From Spirochaetaceae bacterium (GTDB lineage Bacteria > Spirochaetota > Spirochaetia > Treponematales > Breznakiellaceae), in NCBI GenBank assembly GCA_031258615.1, contig JAIRMP010000229.1, positions 1-6,922 of the forward strand: a stretch of DNA of 6,922 bases. The letters run 5' to 3'. Positions within the stretch are counted from its first letter, which is position 1; the number at the start of each line of letters is the position of its first letter. Under the pieces are notes generated by a model. It saw only the letters and a program-made list of their open reading frames with translations, had not been told where the DNA came from and did not search any database. Below, one piece after another: positions 1-5,949 of the stretch. Both the position numbers and the translations under genes were made by a program.

Positions 1-110
1 CAAACTTAAACTGACAGTAGAGGATCCGTCTTAGTAAAAACCCACCCCCCGGCGCCCCATGTAATGCCGAACACCAGTCAGCGGAAGCAATAGCGGGGCG
101 CCTGGGTACT

Positions 111-151
111 GTGCGTAAATAACATGACCTCCTGTCATGTTATTTACGCGC
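111..151. repeat. Near-perfect 18-bp inverted repeat with 5-base loop
   Basis: The arms GCGTAAATAACATGAC (113-128) and GTCATGTTATTTACGC (134-149) are exact reverse complements around the loop CTCCT. Two further positions on each side add a G-T wobble and a G-C pair, giving 18 pairs in all. It lies just beyond the stop codon of the minus-strand remnant (154-156). It could therefore be that gene's old terminator stem, although no T-run follows on either strand. An operator or the end of a small mobile element are alternatives. Confidence 0.7.
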
Positions 152-153
152 AG

Positions 154-225
154 TTACCAATCAAACCTTATCGAAAGCACATCCGCCCCCTCGCCGGTTC
201 CCACGCCCGCCCCCACAACAACGGT
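154..225 (-). pseudogene. Possible 3' remnant of an outer-membrane beta-barrel protein gene
   Basis: Read on the minus strand, the last ~22 codons before a TAA at 156-154 give TVVVGAGVGTGEGADVLSIR followed by FDW. The end has alternating hydrophobic residues (L, I, F, W) and a terminal aromatic residue, the pattern of the last beta strand recognised by the BAM machinery in outer-membrane barrels. Codon choice is GC-rich, like the real genes here. Directly upstream on that strand lies the palindromic repeat (227-262), and beyond it the frame is antisense to the FtrD-like leader and looks non-coding. The gene was therefore probably cut, perhaps by the repeat. This is inference from a short peptide; chance is possible. 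Confidence 0.3.
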
Positions 226-226
226 A

Positions 227-262
227 GGAGTTTGCGGAGACAACCGCGCAGCGGTTGTCCAA
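227..262. repeat. Palindromic repeat, copy 1 (GACAACCGC/GCGGTTGTC)
   Basis: GGAGTTTGCGGA leads into the arms GACAACCGC (239-247) and GCGGTTGTC (251-259), with loop GCA, then CAA. The same block recurs at 3418-3453 with loop GTA, and its core again at 3477-3502. The copies bracket the FtrD-like/copA operon. The form is that of a small REP-like dispersed palindrome. In one frame it reads SLRRQPRSGCP, but no gene supports that translation. Confidence 0.8.
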
Positions 263-330
263 TCACCATAATTTTGACACATTTCCTTTGTACGATGGAT
301 GAGAAAGCAACGACATTCATGTTTTTGACC

Positions 331-337
331 AGGAGGG
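331..337 (+). promoter_or_regulatory. Ribosome binding site deciding the FtrD-like start
   Basis: AGGAGGG is a near-perfect Shine-Dalgarno sequence, 5 bases ahead of an in-frame GTG at 343. The in-frame ATG at 379 is preceded only by weaker purine-rich sequence (GGCGGGGTGAGAGA). This favours GTG 343 as the start. Confidence 0.55.
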
Positions 338-342
338 TGTCT

Positions 343-885
343 GTGGAATTGATATTGAGTCATTGGCGGGGTGAGAGAATGAAGCATTTTTTGTATGATT
401 TTGGAAGAGGCGGCGGACGGGTTTTTCCCGTTCTTCTGCTTGCCGCCGGTTCCCTGTTTGCCCAGAGCGGGCAGCAGGCGGCGGGTAAGCTCAATGTGGT
501 AAAGAGCGCGATCTCGGACAGCGACCTCGTGATAGAGATTGCCGAAGTAACGGAGAACGCTCTGTTCTATCCGGTGGATGTGGAGGGGACGCGGCTTGAA
601 GTGCTGGCGGTAAAAGCGCCGGACGGCACGGTACGCACGGCGTTTAACACCTGCCAGGTGTGCTACGCTTCGGGGCGGGGCTTTTACAAACAGCAGGGGA
701 CGGTGCTGGTATGCCAGAACTGCGGCAACCGCTTCCGCATGAGTCAGGTGGGCGTCCGTTCCGGCGGCTGCAACCCCGTGCCTATAGGCGCGGCTTACAG
801 AACGGAAACCGAGGCAAACATCACGATCTCAAAAAGTTTTCTAAAGGAAGCGAAGGTTATTTTCGCCAGGTGGAGGAGGAGTTAA
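343..885 (+). CDS. Exported FtrD-like (DUF2318) five-cysteine protein
   Basis: This is a 180-residue protein if it starts at GTG 343, which has an excellent ribosome binding site. The ATG at 379 would give 168 residues with a more typical short signal peptide. The hydrophobic stretch FPVLLLAAGSLFA follows basic residues and ends in a plausible signal peptidase site before QSGQQ, so the protein is probably exported. The C-terminal domain matches the DUF2318/FtrD-like family: CQVC (C104, C107), then a Gly/Tyr-rich stretch, CQNC (C124, C127), and GGCNPVPI (C143). In FtrABCD-type ferrous iron systems the family is a membrane iron-sulfur component. Here there is one N-terminal hydrophobic segment, no multi-helix membrane part, and no FTR1 permease beside it. 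It ends 3 bases before copA and is surely co-transcribed with it. That suggests a periplasmic metal-binding or electron-transfer role tied to copper or iron handling. Family assignment is confident; the role is inferred. Confidence 0.88.
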   Translation: MELILSHWRGERMKHFLYDFGRGGGRVFPVLLLAAGSLFAQSGQQAAGKLNVVKSAISDSDLVIEIAEVTENALFYPVDVEGTRLEVLAVKAPDGTVRTAFNTCQVCYASGRGFYKQQGTVLVCQNCGNRFRMSQVGVRSGGCNPVPIGAAYRTETEANITISKSFLKEAKVIFARWRRS

Positions 886-888
886 AGT

Positions 889-3408
889 ATGCAAACTGTG
901 ATACCGGTTGGAGGCATGACCTGCGCCGCCTGTTCGGCGCGGGTGGAGAAGGCGATAGCCAAACTGGAAGGCGTGGAAAGTTCCGTTGTGAACCTTGCCA
1001 CTGAAAAGGCGACGGTGGTTTACAACCCCGATATGATCCGCGTCTCGGCGATAAAGGGCGCGATAGAAAAGGCCGGCTACAAGGCGCTCGACTTTTCCGG
1101 CGCGGGGGCCGCCGACGAGGACAGGCGCCGCAAGGAGCGGGAGATAAGGACGCTCTGGACAAAATTCATCGTGGCCTCCGTCTTCGCGTTCCCGCTGCTC
1201 TATATCGCGATGGTTCCCATGATAACATTGTTCAGCCTGCCCTTTCCCAGCGCGCTGTCCCCGATGAACTTCCCGCTTGTATACGCGCTTACCGAGCTTG
1301 CCCTCGTGATCCCGGTGATCATAGCGGGGAACAGGTTCTACGCGGTGGGCTTCAAAAACCTGCTCCACCGCAGCCCGAACATGGACAGCCTGATCGCCAT
1401 AGGGACAACGGCGGCGGTCGTCTACAGCCTCTACAACACCGCCCGGATAGCGCTGGGAGACTTTCACGCGGTAGACGCGCTGTACTTTGAAACCGCCGGC
1501 GTGATCATAGCGCTGATACTGCTCGGAAAATCGCTGGAGGCCGTGTCGAAGGGCCGCACGAGCGAAGCGATAAAGCGCCTGATGGGGCTTGCCCCAAAGA
1601 CGGCGACCATCATCCAGAACGGCGTCGAGAAGGAGATAGCTATCGACGAAGTGATACCAGGCGACATCATAGTCGTCAAACCGGGCGCGAAGATACCGGT
1701 GGATGGCATCGTTACCGAAGGTAACACGTCCATAGACGAATCGATGCTTTCAGGCGAAAGTATGCCCGTCGACAAAAAATCAGGCGACAAGGTGTACGCC
1801 GCCACGATAAACGCCAACGGCCTAATCCGCTTCCGCGCGGAAAAAGTCGGCGCCGAGACCGCGCTCGCCCAAATCATCCGCCTCGTGGAGGACGCGCAGG
1901 GCTCAAAGGCCCCGATAGCCCAGCTCGCCGACATTGTATCCGGCTACTTCGTGCCTATCGTCTGCGCGATAGCGCTCGCCTCAGGCATTGCCTGGTTCGC
2001 GGCAGCCTCCGCCGGGCTTGTAACGCCGCCGCCCGGCAAAAATACGCTAGAGTTCGCGCTCACCATCTTCATCTCCGTGCTTGTGATCGCCTGCCCCTGC
2101 GCGCTCGGCCTGGCCACGCCCACCGCCATCATGGTCGCCACCGGCAAGGGCGCCGAGTACGGCATCCTGATCAAAAGCGGCGCGGCGCTGGAAACTACCC
2201 ACAAGATCAACACGATCATCTTTGATAAGACCGGCACGCTCACCGAGGGCAAACCCCGCGTTACGGATGTTTTCACTGTTGAGGAGGGGGGAAGGGTGGA
2301 GGCCGTGACTACCGTGTCAGCCACTCCTTCCGGGCAAAAGGCTCAACCGCCTTTTGGGGGGAGTCTCCCCCCTGGTTCCAGCCCAGCAAGCGGGTCTTCC
2401 ACCACCCCCCTCAGCGGGGGCTCCGCCCCCGCAACGCCCCCGCTCAGCGCCGCGCCAACGGCAACGCCCCCTCAGTCCGATAGCGGATACAGGCTGCTGC
2501 GGATAGCGGCTTCCGCGGAAAAAGGCTCTGAACATCCGCTCGGGCAGGCCATCGTGGAGGGGGCGCGTGAGCGCGGACTCGGCCTCCTGGAAATGAGCGG
2601 CTTTCAGGCGCTGCCAGGACGCGGCATTGAGGCCGTCATAGACGACGCCGCCGTACTGGCCGGAAACAAAAAACTGTTCCTGGAGCGGGGCGTCAGCCTT
2701 GCCGCGCTGGAAGCCGAAAGCGACAGGCTGGCTAACGAAGGCAAGACCCCGATGTTCATAGCGCTGGACGGGAAAGCGGCGGGCATCATCGCCGTGGCGG
2801 ACACGATCAAAGAGGGCAGCGCGGAGGCTGTCTCCCTGCTTCACCGGATGGGGATAGAGGTCGCCATGATCACGGGCGATAACGCCAAGACAGCCGCCGC
2901 CATAGCGAGGGAGGCCGGCATAGACCGCGTCCTTGCCGAGGTGCTGCCGGGAGACAAGGCGGAGGAAGTGAAAAAATTACAGAAAACCGTCGTAAAATTA
3001 GCGCATGGAGCAACGAATCGCCAACGGCGATTCGTTGCCATGGTGGGGGACGGCATCAACGACGCGCCGGCCCTTGCCCAAGCGGACATAGGTATCGCCA
3101 TAGGCAGCGGCACGGACGTGGCTATGGAGTCGGCGGACATAGTTCTGATGCACAGCGACCTTAAAGATGTTCCCACCGCGATAAACCTTAGCAAACAGAC
3201 GATCCGCGTGATAAAACAGAACCTGTTTTGGGCGTTCGGCTACAACACGCTGGGCATCCCTATAGCGGCGGGCCTCTTGTACCTGTTCGGCGGCCCGCTC
3301 CTCAACCCGATCTTTGCCGCCGCCGCCATGAGCATGAGTTCCGTCTCCGTCCTTACCAACGCTCTGCGTCTCAAAGCAGGCCGGCCTGCACCAAACGTAC
3401 GCCAATAG
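889..3408 (+). CDS. copA: Cu+-exporting P1B-1-type ATPase CopA
   Basis: An 839-residue heavy-metal P-type ATPase that pumps Cu+ across the inner membrane using ATP. In order: one N-terminal HMA domain with MTCAAC (C12, C15); paired membrane segments from about 92 to 150 and 160 to 215; the actuator loop with SGES (288-291); the metal-site helix with CPC (C402-P403-C404); phosphorylation site DKTGT (D446); the nucleotide-domain HP pair (H549-P550); hinge GDGINDAP (from 720); and two final helices with GYNTLG and MSMSS. CPC, YN and MxxSS together mark the Cu+ subclass. Start ATG 889 follows GGAGGAGG (872-879) and the FtrD-like stop by 3 bases. It is longer than one-HMA relatives because of two in-frame inserts: about 60 Pro/Ser/Gly-rich residues between 465 and 533, and about 12-16 residues at roughly 699-715, both encoded by palindromes. 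All catalytic motifs are intact, so it is probably functional. Confidence 0.97.
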   Translation: MQTVIPVGGMTCAACSARVEKAIAKLEGVESSVVNLATEKATVVYNPDMIRVSAIKGAIEKAGYKALDFSGAGAADEDRRRKEREIRTLWTKFIVASVFAFPLLYIAMVPMITLFSLPFPSALSPMNFPLVYALTELALVIPVIIAGNRFYAVGFKNLLHRSPNMDSLIAIGTTAAVVYSLYNTARIALGDFHAVDALYFETAGVIIALILLGKSLEAVSKGRTSEAIKRLMGLAPKTATIIQNGVEKEIAIDEVIPGDIIVVKPGAKIPVDGIVTEGNTSIDESMLSGESMPVDKKSGDKVYAATINANGLIRFRAEKVGAETALAQIIRLVEDAQGSKAPIAQLADIVSGYFVPIVCAIALASGIAWFAAASAGLVTPPPGKNTLEFALTIFISVLVIACPCALGLATPTAIMVATGKGAEYGILIKSGAALETTHKINTIIFDKTGTLTEGKPRVTDVFTVEEGGRVEAVTTVSATPSGQKAQPPFGGSLPPGSSPASGSSTTPLSGGSAPATPPLSAAPTATPPQSDSGYRLLRIAASAEKGSEHPLGQAIVEGARERGLGLLEMSGFQALPGRGIEAVIDDAAVLAGNKKLFLERGVSLAALEAESDRLANEGKTPMFIALDGKAAGIIAVADTIKEGSAEAVSLLHRMGIEVAMITGDNAKTAAAIAREAGIDRVLAEVLPGDKAEEVKKLQKTVVKLAHGATNRQRRFVAMVGDGINDAPALAQADIGIAIGSGTDVAMESADIVLMHSDLKDVPTAINLSKQTIRVIKQNLFWAFGYNTLGIPIAAGLLYLFGGPLLNPIFAAAAMSMSSVSVLTNALRLKAGRPAPNVRQ
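2335..2444. repeat. Cluster of hairpins inserted in frame within copA
   Basis: Three consecutive perfect palindromes lie in a segment that has no counterpart in usual CopA proteins. They are CAAAAGGC/GCCTTTTG (2335-2342 and 2349-2356), GGGGGGA/TCCCCCC (2356-2362 and 2366-2372, loop GTC) and GCGGGGGC/GCCCCCGC (2414-2421 and 2425-2432, loop TCC). AGCGGGGG at 2413-2420 can also pair with CCCCCGCT at 2437-2444. The segment encodes a low-complexity Pro/Ser/Gly/Ala linker at the P-domain to N-domain junction. It looks like dispersed repeat DNA captured into the reading frame. Confidence 0.75.
3010..3038. repeat. 29-base perfect palindrome inserted in frame in copA P domain
   Basis: The arms GCAACGAATCGCC (3010-3022) and GGCGATTCGTTGC (3026-3038) are exact reverse complements around loop AAC. 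The DNA encodes roughly GATNRQRRFVA, between the KKLQ helix and the VAMVGDGIND strand. Family members normally have only about four or five residues there. Like the 9-bp-arm palindromes around the operon, it has the layout GGAG, CAAC arm, 3-base loop, GTTG arm, CC, so it may be a diverged member of the same class. Confidence 0.75.
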
Positions 3409-3417
3409 CTGAGGCTT

Positions 3418-3476
3418 GGAGTTTGCGGAGACAACCGCGTAGCGGTTGTCCAAGCGCGTAGTGCGCCGCAAACTCC
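3418..3476. repeat. Compound palindrome containing repeat copy 2
   Basis: An outer 11-bp inverted repeat, GGAGTTTGCGG (3418-3428) and CCGCAAACTCC (3466-3476), encloses two smaller hairpins. One is the conserved core GACAACCGC/GCGGTTGTC (3430-3438 and 3442-3450, loop GTA). The other is a short GCGC/GCGC stem (3454-3457 and 3461-3464). The whole could fold as a three-way junction. It starts 10 bases after the copA stop and could stabilise or terminate the copA transcript, but no T-run follows. Confidence 0.8.
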
Positions 3477-3502
3477 GGAGACAACCGCGTAGCGGTTGTC
3501 CA
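3477..3502. repeat. Palindromic repeat, copy 3 (core only)
   Basis: GGAGACAACCGC, GTA, GCGGTTGTCCA directly abuts the compound palindrome. It repeats the core of copy 2 (arms 3480-3488 and 3492-3500, identical loop) but lacks the GGAGTTTGC lead. It appears to be a tandem duplication of the core. Confidence 0.8.
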
Positions 3503-3536
3503 TTCGATGAGCGTGAAAGAGAACGGGTTAATAGTG

Positions 3537-3567
3537 AGCAGCCGCGGGCAGGCGGCGCGCGGCTGCT
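3537..3567. repeat. Strong GC hairpin upstream of lipoprotein remnant
   Basis: AGCAGCCGCG (3537-3546) and CGCGGCTGCT (3558-3567) form ten perfect pairs with an 11-base loop. The hairpin sits between the copA-trailing palindromes and the ribosome binding site at 3586. It might help end copA transcription. There is no T-tract after it, so I do not call it an intrinsic terminator. Confidence 0.6.
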
Positions 3568-3598
3568 GCTAAACGATTCAAATTCAAGGAGAAAGAAA

Positions 3599-4181
3599 AT
3601 GAAAACTGGAAATATCATTGTAAAACAAGATTTGCCACAGGCATGGTCCCGTGTTTGTTTTGACGGCGCTTTCCTGCGAAAAACTGGATGTGGTGGGGAG
3701 CGGCTCGGTCTCCTCTTTTGAAAAGGTACTAAACCAGATGCCGCTGTCCGTAGCGCCTGACAGTCAGTCAGGCATCTGGTCGCTGTCGGCCCCGGACGGG
3801 AGCGCCCGCTTCCTCTGGGGCGGGGATTCTTCACTGAGTTCCCGCTTCGACACGGCAATCGAATTCGAGGCAGCGCCCTTCCTGGACGCCGGCCTTGACC
3901 CCGTCAAACCCCCCGGAAACTTTTCCCGCGGGAACTTTTCCCGACATGACGGCAATAGTTCCCTTCATGTCGGCAAAACTTCCCGACGTGTCGGCAAAAC
4001 TTCCCTTCATGTCGGCAAAACTTTCCCTCATGTCGGCAAAACTTTCCCTCATGTCGGCAAAACTTTCCCTCATGTCGGCAAAACTTTCCCTCATGTCGGC
4101 AAAACTTCCCGACGTGTCGGCAAAACTTCCCGACGTGTCGGCAAACCCGCTCTGACAAAAAAACCCTTGACTATTAAATGA
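3599..4181 (+). pseudogene. Decayed lipoprotein gene, frameshifted at 5' end and overrun by tandem array
   Basis: AAGGAG (3586-3591) precedes ATG 3599, which begins MKTGNIIVK, but this frame stops at 3721. A different frame from about 3651 to 4181 carries the coherent body: a lipobox-like LTALSC with the cysteine codon at 3675-3677, then EKLDVVGSGSVSSFEKVLNQ and SGIWSLSAPDGSARFLWGG. Restoring one A in the A4 run at 3622-3625 and one T in the T4 run at 3658-3661 joins the start to the body. The result is a normal lipoprotein signal peptide (basic start, hydrophobic core, LTALS-C). That reconstruction is inference; an assembly error in homopolymers is an alternative. After about residue DPVKPPGNF the frame enters the 21-bp array and reads VGKTFPH repeats, so the native C-terminus is gone or displaced. 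I do not recognise the family. Confidence 0.55.
3935..4144. repeat. 21-bp tandem repeat array, ten units
   Basis: Ten 21-base units end with GGCAA every 21 bases from 3955 to 4144. Units 4-7 (4019-4102) are identical (AACTTTCCCTCATGTCGGCA plus A). Units 2, 8 and 9 share a GACGTG variant, and units 1 and 3 a TTCATG variant; the first unit is degenerate. A 15-base duplication (3915-3944) precedes the array. As 21 is a multiple of 3, each frame repeats a heptapeptide: VGKTFPH, MSAKLSL and CRQNFPS on +, MRESFAD and EGKFCRH on -. Only one minus frame of the core unit has a stop. The identical central block suggests recent expansion by slippage or unequal crossing over. Confidence 0.93.
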
Positions 4182-4196
4182 GATTCAAGTTATTAT
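4167..4196 (+). promoter_or_regulatory. Sigma-70-type promoter for the DksA-like/DUF815 operon
   Basis: TTGACT (4167-4172), an 18-base spacer and TATTAT (4191-4196) give a near-consensus promoter. Transcription should start near 4203, leaving a short leader with GGAGGG before GTG 4226. It begins 22 bases after the tandem array, so changes in array length would not alter the promoter core. Confidence 0.65.
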
Positions 4197-4225
4197 CTTG
4201 ACTTTGTAACATGGAGGGTAAAACC

Positions 4226-4582
4226 GTGGATAAAAAATTTTTAGATGAGATGGAAAAATCCCTTGCGAAGTTAAAAAAAGAGATCATCGATAATCTTGTT
4301 GTTAGTAATAATGACTTTAAGGATATTGTCGAGGGTATGGACCCCAAAGACTTAGCCGATATTGCGTCAGATGATATAGACAGGAAGATGATTGAGGCAA
4401 TCGGTTCCAAGGAGTTGAAACGGCTCAAGCAGATAGATTCAGCGTTGACTCGCATAAAACAGGGTAAGTATGGGCGTTGCGTTAAGTGCGGAACCATGAT
4501 ACCTCAGGACAGGCTTGAGGCTATTCCTTACGCACTGATGTGTATCAAATGTAAAAGCGCGGACGAAAGGCGCTACCGTTAG
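4226..4582 (+). CDS. DksA/TraR-family zinc-finger regulator
   Basis: A 118-residue protein starting at GTG 4226, chosen because GGAGGG (4213-4218) lies 7 bases ahead. The in-frame ATG at 4211 would overlap that site and leave an almost leaderless transcript. The N-terminal half is a charged, helical, coiled-coil-like stretch. It includes DLADIA (D42, D45, A47), matching the DxxDxA tip motif with which DksA acts in the RNA polymerase secondary channel. The C-terminal half holds a four-cysteine zinc finger, CVKC (C85, C88) and CIKC (C106, C109), with the family's 17-residue spacing. It is shorter than E. coli DksA (151 residues), so a general DksA role and a more specialised TraR-like role are both possible. 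It has its own promoter and is followed after 14 bases by the DUF815 ATPase. Base composition is clearly more AT-rich than that of the flanking genes. Confidence 0.9.
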   Translation: MDKKFLDEMEKSLAKLKKEIIDNLVVSNNDFKDIVEGMDPKDLADIASDDIDRKMIEAIGSKELKRLKQIDSALTRIKQGKYGRCVKCGTMIPQDRLEAIPYALMCIKCKSADERRYR

Positions 4583-4596
4583 AAGGCGGGGCTTTA

Positions 4597-5949
4597 ATGA
4601 CGGACAACGAGGCGTACTGCCGTTCAACCTGTGAAGAGCTTTCCGGGCTTGCCGTATTTTCCGCGCTAAAGAAAGACCCGTTGCTGCGCGCATTCGTTGA
4701 TCTGCTTGAAATTGACGGCAGGGATCGCAGGCCGCCCTCGCTGGTACAGGCCTGGGCGCGTTTTACCGCGGCTTTTGCCAGTCATGCAGACGGAGAGCCG
4801 TTTTGCCGCGTCCTTTACAGGCTCGCGCTTGCTGATGTGAACGGCTTTACGCTTGCCGCCGAACGTGGTGATCCGGATAAGGACAGCTTTTTGGCGGCGC
4901 TTGCCGCGAATGATCTTGCCGCCCTGTCCCGCGCCGCCGTGTTCGACTTCAGGCATCTGGCCCATTTTTACGCGGAGATGTTTGAGGGGACCGGAGGGCA
5001 GGCCCTTGAACGCATCGAATCGGAGGCGCGGCTGTTGATGGAGGCCGGAGGCCGGGACTGTGCCGGTACCGTATCCGGTGACTGGACGCCCGCCGCCTTT
5101 GCCGCTGTCATACGCGGAAACGGCGCGGGCAGCCTTGCCACACATAAAATGTTCCGCATAGAGGACGGAAAACTGCGCCCTGCCGTCAACTGCGATCCGG
5201 TGCGGCTTGTCGACCTGTCGGGCTACGAGGAAGAACGGCAGGTCGTAATCTCGAATACACTCCGCTTCCTGTCGGCCCACGGGAACGAGGCGGCGAATTT
5301 TCCTGTGGCAAACAACATCCTGCTGTACGGCGATAGGGGTTGCGGGAAGTCCGCCACGGTAAAGGCGGTCTGCAACGAGTATTCCGAACGCGGGCTCAGG
5401 CTTGTGGAACTGCGGAAGGCTGAGCTGGCCTCCCTGCCCGCCGTGACGGGAATGCTTGCCGGACGCGGCCTGCGCTTCATACTGTTCATTGATGATCTGT
5501 CGTTCGAGGCGGGAGACGGCGATTTTATGATGTTGAAGGCCATGCTGGAAGGCGGTATAGAAACTACGCCGCCCAATGTTGTTATCTACGCGACAAGCAA
5601 CCGCCGCCACCTTGTAAAGGAACCCCGCTCCGACAGACCCGCATCTTCAAGCGATGTGCGGGCATTCGACACGATGCAGGAGCAGCTTTCACTGTCCGAT
5701 CGTTTTGGCATTACCGTTATCTTCAGCGCCCCCTCCCAGGACGAGTACCTGGGTATCGCTGAATTCATAGCGCGGAAGCACGGACTTCTGCCGGAAGACG
5801 CCGGCGCGGACCAGCTTCAGCGTTTCAGGGAAAACGCGGTGCGCTGGGAACGCTGGTTTAACGGACGCTCCCCCCGCACCGCCGCCCAGTTTGTTGAATG
5901 GCTGGCCGGCGGTGGAGACTTTTTCCCCTGGGATTCCCCGGCGTTTTAA
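4597..5949 (+). CDS. DUF815 family AAA-type ATPase
   Basis: A 450-residue predicted cytoplasmic P-loop ATPase. The first ~200 residues are helical and family-specific. The ATPase core follows: Walker A GDRGCGKS (245-252), Walker B FILFIDD (294-300, acidic D299/D300), sensor-1-like YATSN (N335), a possible arginine finger in LSDRFG (R369), and a sensor-2-like GRSPRTA (423-429). The stretch from Walker B through ATSNRRHLV is characteristic of DUF815 proteins, which resemble AAA+ ATPases such as ClpX/DnaA-type modules but have no assigned function. ATG 4597 lies 14 bases after the DksA-like stop, with a modest GGCGGGG before it, so translation is probably coupled and transcription shared. Nothing looks truncated. 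Confidence 0.9.
   Translation: MTDNEAYCRSTCEELSGLAVFSALKKDPLLRAFVDLLEIDGRDRRPPSLVQAWARFTAAFASHADGEPFCRVLYRLALADVNGFTLAAERGDPDKDSFLAALAANDLAALSRAAVFDFRHLAHFYAEMFEGTGGQALERIESEARLLMEAGGRDCAGTVSGDWTPAAFAAVIRGNGAGSLATHKMFRIEDGKLRPAVNCDPVRLVDLSGYEEERQVVISNTLRFLSAHGNEAANFPVANNILLYGDRGCGKSATVKAVCNEYSERGLRLVELRKAELASLPAVTGMLAGRGLRFILFIDDLSFEAGDGDFMMLKAMLEGGIETTPPNVVIYATSNRRHLVKEPRSDRPASSSDVRAFDTMQEQLSLSDRFGITVIFSAPSQDEYLGIAEFIARKHGLLPEDAGADQLQRFRENAVRWERWFNGRSPRTAAQFVEWLAGGGDFFPWDSPAF

Larger units (their letters stand above)
1..336. other. Non-coding leader region with repeats, upstream of the metal operon
   Basis: No credible complete gene lies here. An open frame does run upstream from the FtrD-like gene to position 124, but it translates repeats and low-complexity sequence and is best read as untranslated. 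The region holds a GC-rich inverted repeat (GGCGCCCC at 51-58, GGGGCGCC at 95-102), the long hairpin at 111-151, a probable gene remnant on the minus strand (154-225) and one copy of the 9-bp-arm palindrome. A promoter for the operon must lie here. TTGACA at 274-279 is a perfect -35 hexamer, but TACGAT (291-296) is only 11 bases away, so I do not call a promoter. Confidence 0.6.

Noticed and set aside
273..296. TTGACA plus TACGAT as operon promoter
   Set aside because: A spacing of 11 bases is too short for a sigma-70 promoter.
124..342. Upstream extension of the FtrD-like frame to ATG 124
   Set aside because: It translates the long hairpin and the palindromic repeat, looks unlike protein, and a strong ribosome binding site sits at 331-337.
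3418..3567. Intrinsic terminator of copA
   Set aside because: Several stable stems are present but none is followed by a T-tract.
3831..4094. Minus-strand frame MRESFAD and related + frames across the array as independent genes
   Set aside because: They are open because the repeat unit is a multiple of three with few stops; no ribosome binding site or conserved flanking domain supports them. Kept only as a finding.
3935..4144. CRISPR array
   Set aside because: The 21-base units are directly contiguous with no unique spacers, so this is a minisatellite.
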